Below are positions 6,127 to 8,974 of a stretch of 8,974 bases of DNA, piece after piece. Below the pieces are notes generated by a model. That model did not search any database and was not told where the DNA came from. It saw only the letters and a program-made list of their open reading frames with translations. The position numbers were made by a program, and so were the translations under genes. This stretch comes from Alphaproteobacteria bacterium (GTDB lineage Bacteria; Pseudomonadota; Alphaproteobacteria; Micropepsales; Micropepsaceae), in the NCBI GenBank assembly GCA_003131925.1, contig PKWC01000178.1, positions 1 to 8,974 on the forward strand, written 5' to 3'. The number at the start of each line of letters is the position of its first letter. Position 1 is the first letter of the stretch.

Positions 6127-7050
6127 ATGGGCATGCGGGGTGCCATGCGACAGGTGGGGATTGTCTGCGCCTTGGCCGCGCTTGCGGCGGCGTGCTCGAC
6201 CGCGCCCCCTGAGACTCCGACCGTCAGCCTTCCTTCGGGCACCGGCGTCTACAAGATCGGCGAGCCCTACGAGCAGAATGGCGTCTGGTATCAGCCCCAC
6301 GCGCAGCCGGACTATGACGAGACGGGCGTCGCCTCCTGGTATGGCCCCGGTTTCCACGGCCGGCGCACGGCCAATGGCGAAATATTCGATGCTTCCGGGC
6401 TCACGGCCGCACACCCAACCTTGCCCATGCCGGTGAACGTCCGCGTCACCAATCTTGACAACGGCCGTTCGCTCGTCCTGCGCGTCAACGACCGCGGGCC
6501 TTTCGCGCGGGGACGCATCATCGATGTCTCGGCGCGCGCTGCCAGGCTCCTCGGCTTCTATGGCAAGGGAACTGCGAATGTACGCGTGACCTATCTCGCG
6601 CGTGCCGATATGCCCGGCGCCGCGCCCGCCGAAACCGCACCCGAGATCGCCGCCGCCGCGGCTGCGCCGGCGGCCGAGGTCGAGACGGCCGCGCTCGATC
6701 CAGTCGCAACCGCGCCCGCGACCGACCAAATGCCGCAATCTCCGTCTTTGGATTCACAACCGACGTCCGCAGTCTCCGACAGTCAACCCACGGCAACCGT
6801 TGCCGACATGGCAGCCGTCGCGCGCATCTATGTTCAGGCCGGCGCATTCGCTGCGCGCGAGAAGGCGGAACGCATGAAGAGCCGGCTTTCGGCGCTGGGG
6901 AACTCCTCGATTTCTTCAATCGACAGAAACGGCCAGCTTCTCTATAGGGTGCGCATCGGCCCGTTTGACGATGTCGGAGCCGCCGATGCGGCGTTGGCCC
7001 AGCTCTCCGGGCTCGGCAGCGGCGACGCGAAGATCGTCGTCGACCGATAG
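6127..7050 (+). CDS. rlpA: Septal ring lytic transglycosylase RlpA (lipoprotein with SPOR domain)
   Basis: This 307-residue lipoprotein has a signal peptide ending in LAAAC (Cys23; Ala rather than Leu at -3). The double-psi beta-barrel spans about 64-157 and is well conserved: GVASWYGPGFHGRRTANGE, FDASGLTAAHPTLPMP, VRVNDRGPFARGRIIDVS. Glu85, Asp88 and His96 match the residues I recall as catalytic in Pseudomonas aeruginosa RlpA, so it is probably active on peptidoglycan strands lacking stem peptides. An Ala/Pro/Glu-rich linker (~160-228) leads to a C-terminal SPOR domain (~232-305: RIYVQAGAFAAREKAER, YRVRIGPFDDVGAA) that binds such glycan at the septum. GAGGG seven bases upstream supports the ATG at 6127; in-frame ATGs at 6133 and 6145 are possible. 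It is followed 28 bases later by the carboxypeptidase gene, a common alphaproteobacterial arrangement. Confidence 0.95.
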   Translation: MGMRGAMRQVGIVCALAALAAACSTAPPETPTVSLPSGTGVYKIGEPYEQNGVWYQPHAQPDYDETGVASWYGPGFHGRRTANGEIFDASGLTAAHPTLPMPVNVRVTNLDNGRSLVLRVNDRGPFARGRIIDVSARAARLLGFYGKGTANVRVTYLARADMPGAAPAETAPEIAAAAAAPAAEVETAALDPVATAPATDQMPQSPSLDSQPTSAVSDSQPTATVADMAAVARIYVQAGAFAAREKAERMKSRLSALGNSSISSIDRNGQLLYRVRIGPFDDVGAADAALAQLSGLGSGDAKIVVDR

Positions 7051-7078
7051 ACTGCATCACGTAAGGAGTTTACTGCCG

Positions 7079-8290
7079 ATGCGCCCGTTGCGCTTTCTCT
7101 TGCCATTGTTCGCCGCGATCGCAGCGGTAGCGCTGACGACAACCGCCGCCCAGGCCGCCATGGAGACCTCGGCGGAGCATGCGCTGCTGATGGACGGCGA
7201 ATCCGGACAGGTGTTGTGGGCCAAGGACGCCGATACGCCATCGCCGCCCGCGTCGATGAGCAAGCTGATGACGCTGGAGTTGCTCTTCCAAAGACTCAGG
7301 GACGGGCGCGTAAAGCTGACCGACACGTTTCCGGTGTCGCAACGGGCCTGGAGCACCCAGGGCTCGAAGGGGTTCGCGATGATCGGGTCGCGAATCCCCG
7401 TTGAGACGTTGATACGCGGCATCATCATTGCGTCAGCCAACGACATGTGCGTGGTCGTGGCGGAATCGCTGGGCGGTTCGGTCGAAGCATTCGCCGACAT
7501 GATGAATGCGCGTGCCAGACAGCTCGGTCTGACGCATTCGCATTTCGTCAATCCCGACGGACTGCCGGATCCTCCCGGACAGATGATGTCCGCGCTCGAC
7601 CTGGCGACTCTCGCACGGCACCTGATCTACCAATATCCGCAGTACTACCACTACTTTGCGGAGCGCAGTTTCACGCAGGACGTCGGCAACGGCAGGAGTA
7701 TTACGCAACAGAACCGCGACTCCGTTCTCGACAAGTTTCCGGGCACCGATGGCCTGAAGACCGGTCACACCGACGCGGCGGGCTACGGCATAACCGTTTC
7801 TGCCGTGCAGAACGGTCATAGGCTCATTCTGGTTCTGAACGGCCTGCGTTATCCGCAGCTCAACAAGATGACGCCCGCCGCGCAGGACTGGCATGGCGTG
7901 CAGCTGCGCGGCGACGAGGCCGCGCGCCTCATGGGCATCGCCTTCCGCGAGTTCCGGCGCTACAGCCTGTTCAAGCCCGGCGCCGCAGTCGGCGAGGCTC
8001 AGGTCTGGCAGGGCGAGCGGGACAGTGTACCCTTGACCGTTGCCGCGCCTTTCGACGTGACCCTGCAGGTCGAATCGCGGGCCGGCATGAAAGTCACGCT
8101 CGTCTATGACGGACCGGTGCGCGCGCCCATCGAGAAGGGGCAGAAGATCGGCACGTTGCGTGTCACCGCGCCCGATTTCCCCGGCGCGCAGGCGCCTCTC
8201 GTCGCCGCCGAATCGGTTTCGCGCGCCAACGTGTTCGCGCGGATCTATCTCGGCCTGCGTGCGCTGCTTGTCGGCCAATCCGGCGGCTGA
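7079..8290 (+). CDS. dacC: D-alanyl-D-alanine carboxypeptidase (DacA/DacC-type penicillin-binding protein)
   Basis: The product has 403 residues. It removes the terminal D-Ala from peptidoglycan pentapeptides in the periplasm. A Sec signal peptide ends near residue 27 (TTAAQA/AME). All three active-site motifs of peptidase family S11 are present: Ser59-Met-Ser-Lys62 (SxxK), Ser119-Ala-Asn121 (SxN) and Lys227-Thr-Gly229 (KTG, followed by HTDAAGYG). The catalytic domain runs to about 265. A beta-rich C-terminal PBP5-like domain spans ~295-385, and a final amphipathic helix (VFARIYLGLRALLVG) is expected to hold the protein on the outer face of the inner membrane. AAGGAG (7063-7068), ten bases upstream, fixes the start at 7079; the same frame is open back to 6965 inside rlpA, but that part is Arg/Ser-rich shadow. 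The stop overlaps the tmk start (TGATG). dacA would be an equally fair symbol. Confidence 0.94.
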   Translation: MRPLRFLLPLFAAIAAVALTTTAAQAAMETSAEHALLMDGESGQVLWAKDADTPSPPASMSKLMTLELLFQRLRDGRVKLTDTFPVSQRAWSTQGSKGFAMIGSRIPVETLIRGIIIASANDMCVVVAESLGGSVEAFADMMNARARQLGLTHSHFVNPDGLPDPPGQMMSALDLATLARHLIYQYPQYYHYFAERSFTQDVGNGRSITQQNRDSVLDKFPGTDGLKTGHTDAAGYGITVSAVQNGHRLILVLNGLRYPQLNKMTPAAQDWHGVQLRGDEAARLMGIAFREFRRYSLFKPGAAVGEAQVWQGERDSVPLTVAAPFDVTLQVESRAGMKVTLVYDGPVRAPIEKGQKIGTLRVTAPDFPGAQAPLVAAESVSRANVFARIYLGLRALLVGQSGG

Positions 8291-8974
8291 TGGCCGCGCG
8301 CGCACGTTTCATCACGCTGGAAGGCGGGGAGGGCGCCGGCAAATCCACGCAGGCCAAACGTCTCGCCGCCGCGCTCGAAGCGCGCGGGATCGCGGTGTGC
8401 GCGACGCGCGAGCCCGGCGGTTCGCGCGGCGCCGAAGAGATACGCCGCTTGCTGGTGGATGGCGAACCGGGACGCTGGGACGCGCTCTCCGAGACCTTGC
8501 TTCTCTTCGCCGCGCGCGCCGATCATCTCGCCCGAACAATCAGGCCCGCGCTCGCAGCAGACCGTTGGGTGGTCTGCGATCGTTTCACCGATTCGACCTT
8601 TGCCTACCAGGGTGCGGGACGCGGTCTCGACGGGGCAACGATCTCGGCCATTGAAGCCGCCGCCACCGGATCCTTCCGGCCCGATCTCACACTGATCCTC
8701 GACATTGCACCCGAAGCCGGCCTGGCGCGCGTCGATTCACGCGGCCGGCACGAGACGCGCTTCGAGCAGTTCGATGCCGGTTTCCACGCGCGCCTTCGGG
8801 AGTGGTTTCGCGCGCTCACGCAAAGGGAGCCGGGCCGCTGCGTGTTGCTTGACGCGCGAGCGTCGGCGGATGAACTGGCGGCGCAGATCTGGCAAATTGT
8901 TTCAACGCGATTTGGTTTTCCTCCCCCGCGAGCGGGGGAGGAAAGAATTACTTACCCGCAAGCTTCGCCCGAAC
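8290..8974 (+). CDS. tmk: Thymidylate kinase (dTMP kinase), 3' end beyond the window
   Basis: The frame is open from ATG 8290 to the window end (228 codons, no stop). It phosphorylates dTMP to dTDP with ATP in the cytoplasm, for dTTP synthesis. The P-loop GGEGAGKST (12-20), the TREPGGS loop (39-45), DRFTDSTFAYQG (97-108) and the LID-like RVDSRGRHETRFEQ (147-160) are all intact. Family members are about 205-215 residues. The normal C-terminal helix seems to end around residue 207 (IWQIVSTRF), after which the frame reads on through a palindrome as FPPPRAGEERIT. The extension therefore appears to come from a repeat that removed or displaced the original stop. The start overlaps the dacC stop, indicating co-translation. 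In related genomes holB (DNA polymerase III delta') usually comes next. Confidence 0.95.
   Translation, partial: MAARARFITLEGGEGAGKSTQAKRLAAALEARGIAVCATREPGGSRGAEEIRRLLVDGEPGRWDALSETLLLFAARADHLARTIRPALAADRWVVCDRFTDSTFAYQGAGRGLDGATISAIEAAATGSFRPDLTLILDIAPEAGLARVDSRGRHETRFEQFDAGFHARLREWFRALTQREPGRCVLLDARASADELAAQIWQIVSTRFGFPPPRAGEERITYPQASPE
8917..8944. repeat. 13-bp perfect palindrome of the CCTCCCCCGC type inside the tmk frame
   Basis: TTTCCTCCCCCGC (8917-8929) and GCGGGGGAGGAAA (8932-8944) are perfect inverted arms separated by GA, making a very stable hairpin. C/G-rich palindromes of this form are scattered in many alphaproteobacterial genomes, and from memory the peptide PPPRAGEE they encode recurs at the ends of annotated proteins. 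A transcription terminator is less likely because the frame stays open through it and no T-run follows on the plus strand. Confidence 0.75.

Noticed and set aside
5890..6738. Long minus-strand open frame of 282 codons across the tRNA and the start of rlpA
   Set aside because: It covers the tRNA and runs antisense to the well-supported RlpA domain; GC-rich DNA produces such shadow frames.
6965..7078. Upstream extension of the carboxypeptidase frame into rlpA
   Set aside because: AAGGAG before 7079 and an immediate signal peptide fix the start; the extension has no domain and overlaps rlpA.
8917..8944. Palindrome as an intrinsic terminator of tmk
   Set aside because: It lies inside an open frame and lacks a following T-run; a dispersed repeat explains it better.
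1..8974. CRISPR array, insertion sequence or transposase/integrase gene
   Set aside because: No regularly spaced repeats, no terminal inverted-repeat pair around an ORF and no transposase or integrase motif were seen.

Overview
The window is high-GC bacterial DNA that most resembles an alphaproteobacterium, probably of the Rhizobiales/Hyphomicrobiales type. The main evidence is the run tRNA-Ser, rlpA, D-Ala-D-Ala carboxypeptidase, tmk, a gene order I know from alphaproteobacterial chromosomes. Further support comes from the long GC-rich coding frames and a C/G-rich palindromic repeat of a kind common in these genomes. I cannot name a genus.

Layout. (1) Positions 1-3193, plus strand: the 3' end of a [2Fe-2S] subunit gene (iorA-like), a molybdopterin-binding large subunit (iorB-like) joined to it by an ATGA overlap, and 14 bases later a secreted TPR-repeat protein. 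The first two would form an isoquinoline-1-oxidoreductase-type molybdenum hydroxylase. (2) Positions 3190-5912: a lower-GC, loosely packed accessory stretch. It holds a minus-strand exported protein that fuses a beta-rich lipoprotein-like domain to a retropepsin-like aspartic protease, a minus-strand YecR-like lipoprotein, the 3' part of an uncharacterised gene that seems to have lost its 5' end, a possible two-ORF micro-operon of unknown function, nested inverted repeats, and two gaps without convincing genes. (3) Positions 5913-6002: tRNA-Ser(UGA) on the minus strand with an encoded CCA. (4) Positions 6127-8974, plus strand: rlpA, a DacA/DacC-type penicillin-binding protein and tmk. The last two overlap at TGATG. 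tmk is open at the window edge and runs through a 13-bp palindrome.

The genes on the right are envelope housekeeping genes (peptidoglycan cleavage at the septum, trimming of stem pentapeptides) followed by dTTP synthesis. The left block is a redox enzyme plus a periplasmic TPR protein. The middle stretch begins directly beyond the 3' end of a tRNA gene and differs in composition: a hand-counted 60-base sample at 3241-3300 has 31 G/C, against 42 at 6301-6360. This fits an old, decayed insertion at the tRNA, but I see no integrase and no convincing attachment-site repeat.

I do not see a clear new multi-gene system. The best second-look items are the lipoprotein-domain/retropepsin fusion, the palindrome that extends the tmk reading frame, and the mosaic debris beside the tRNA.
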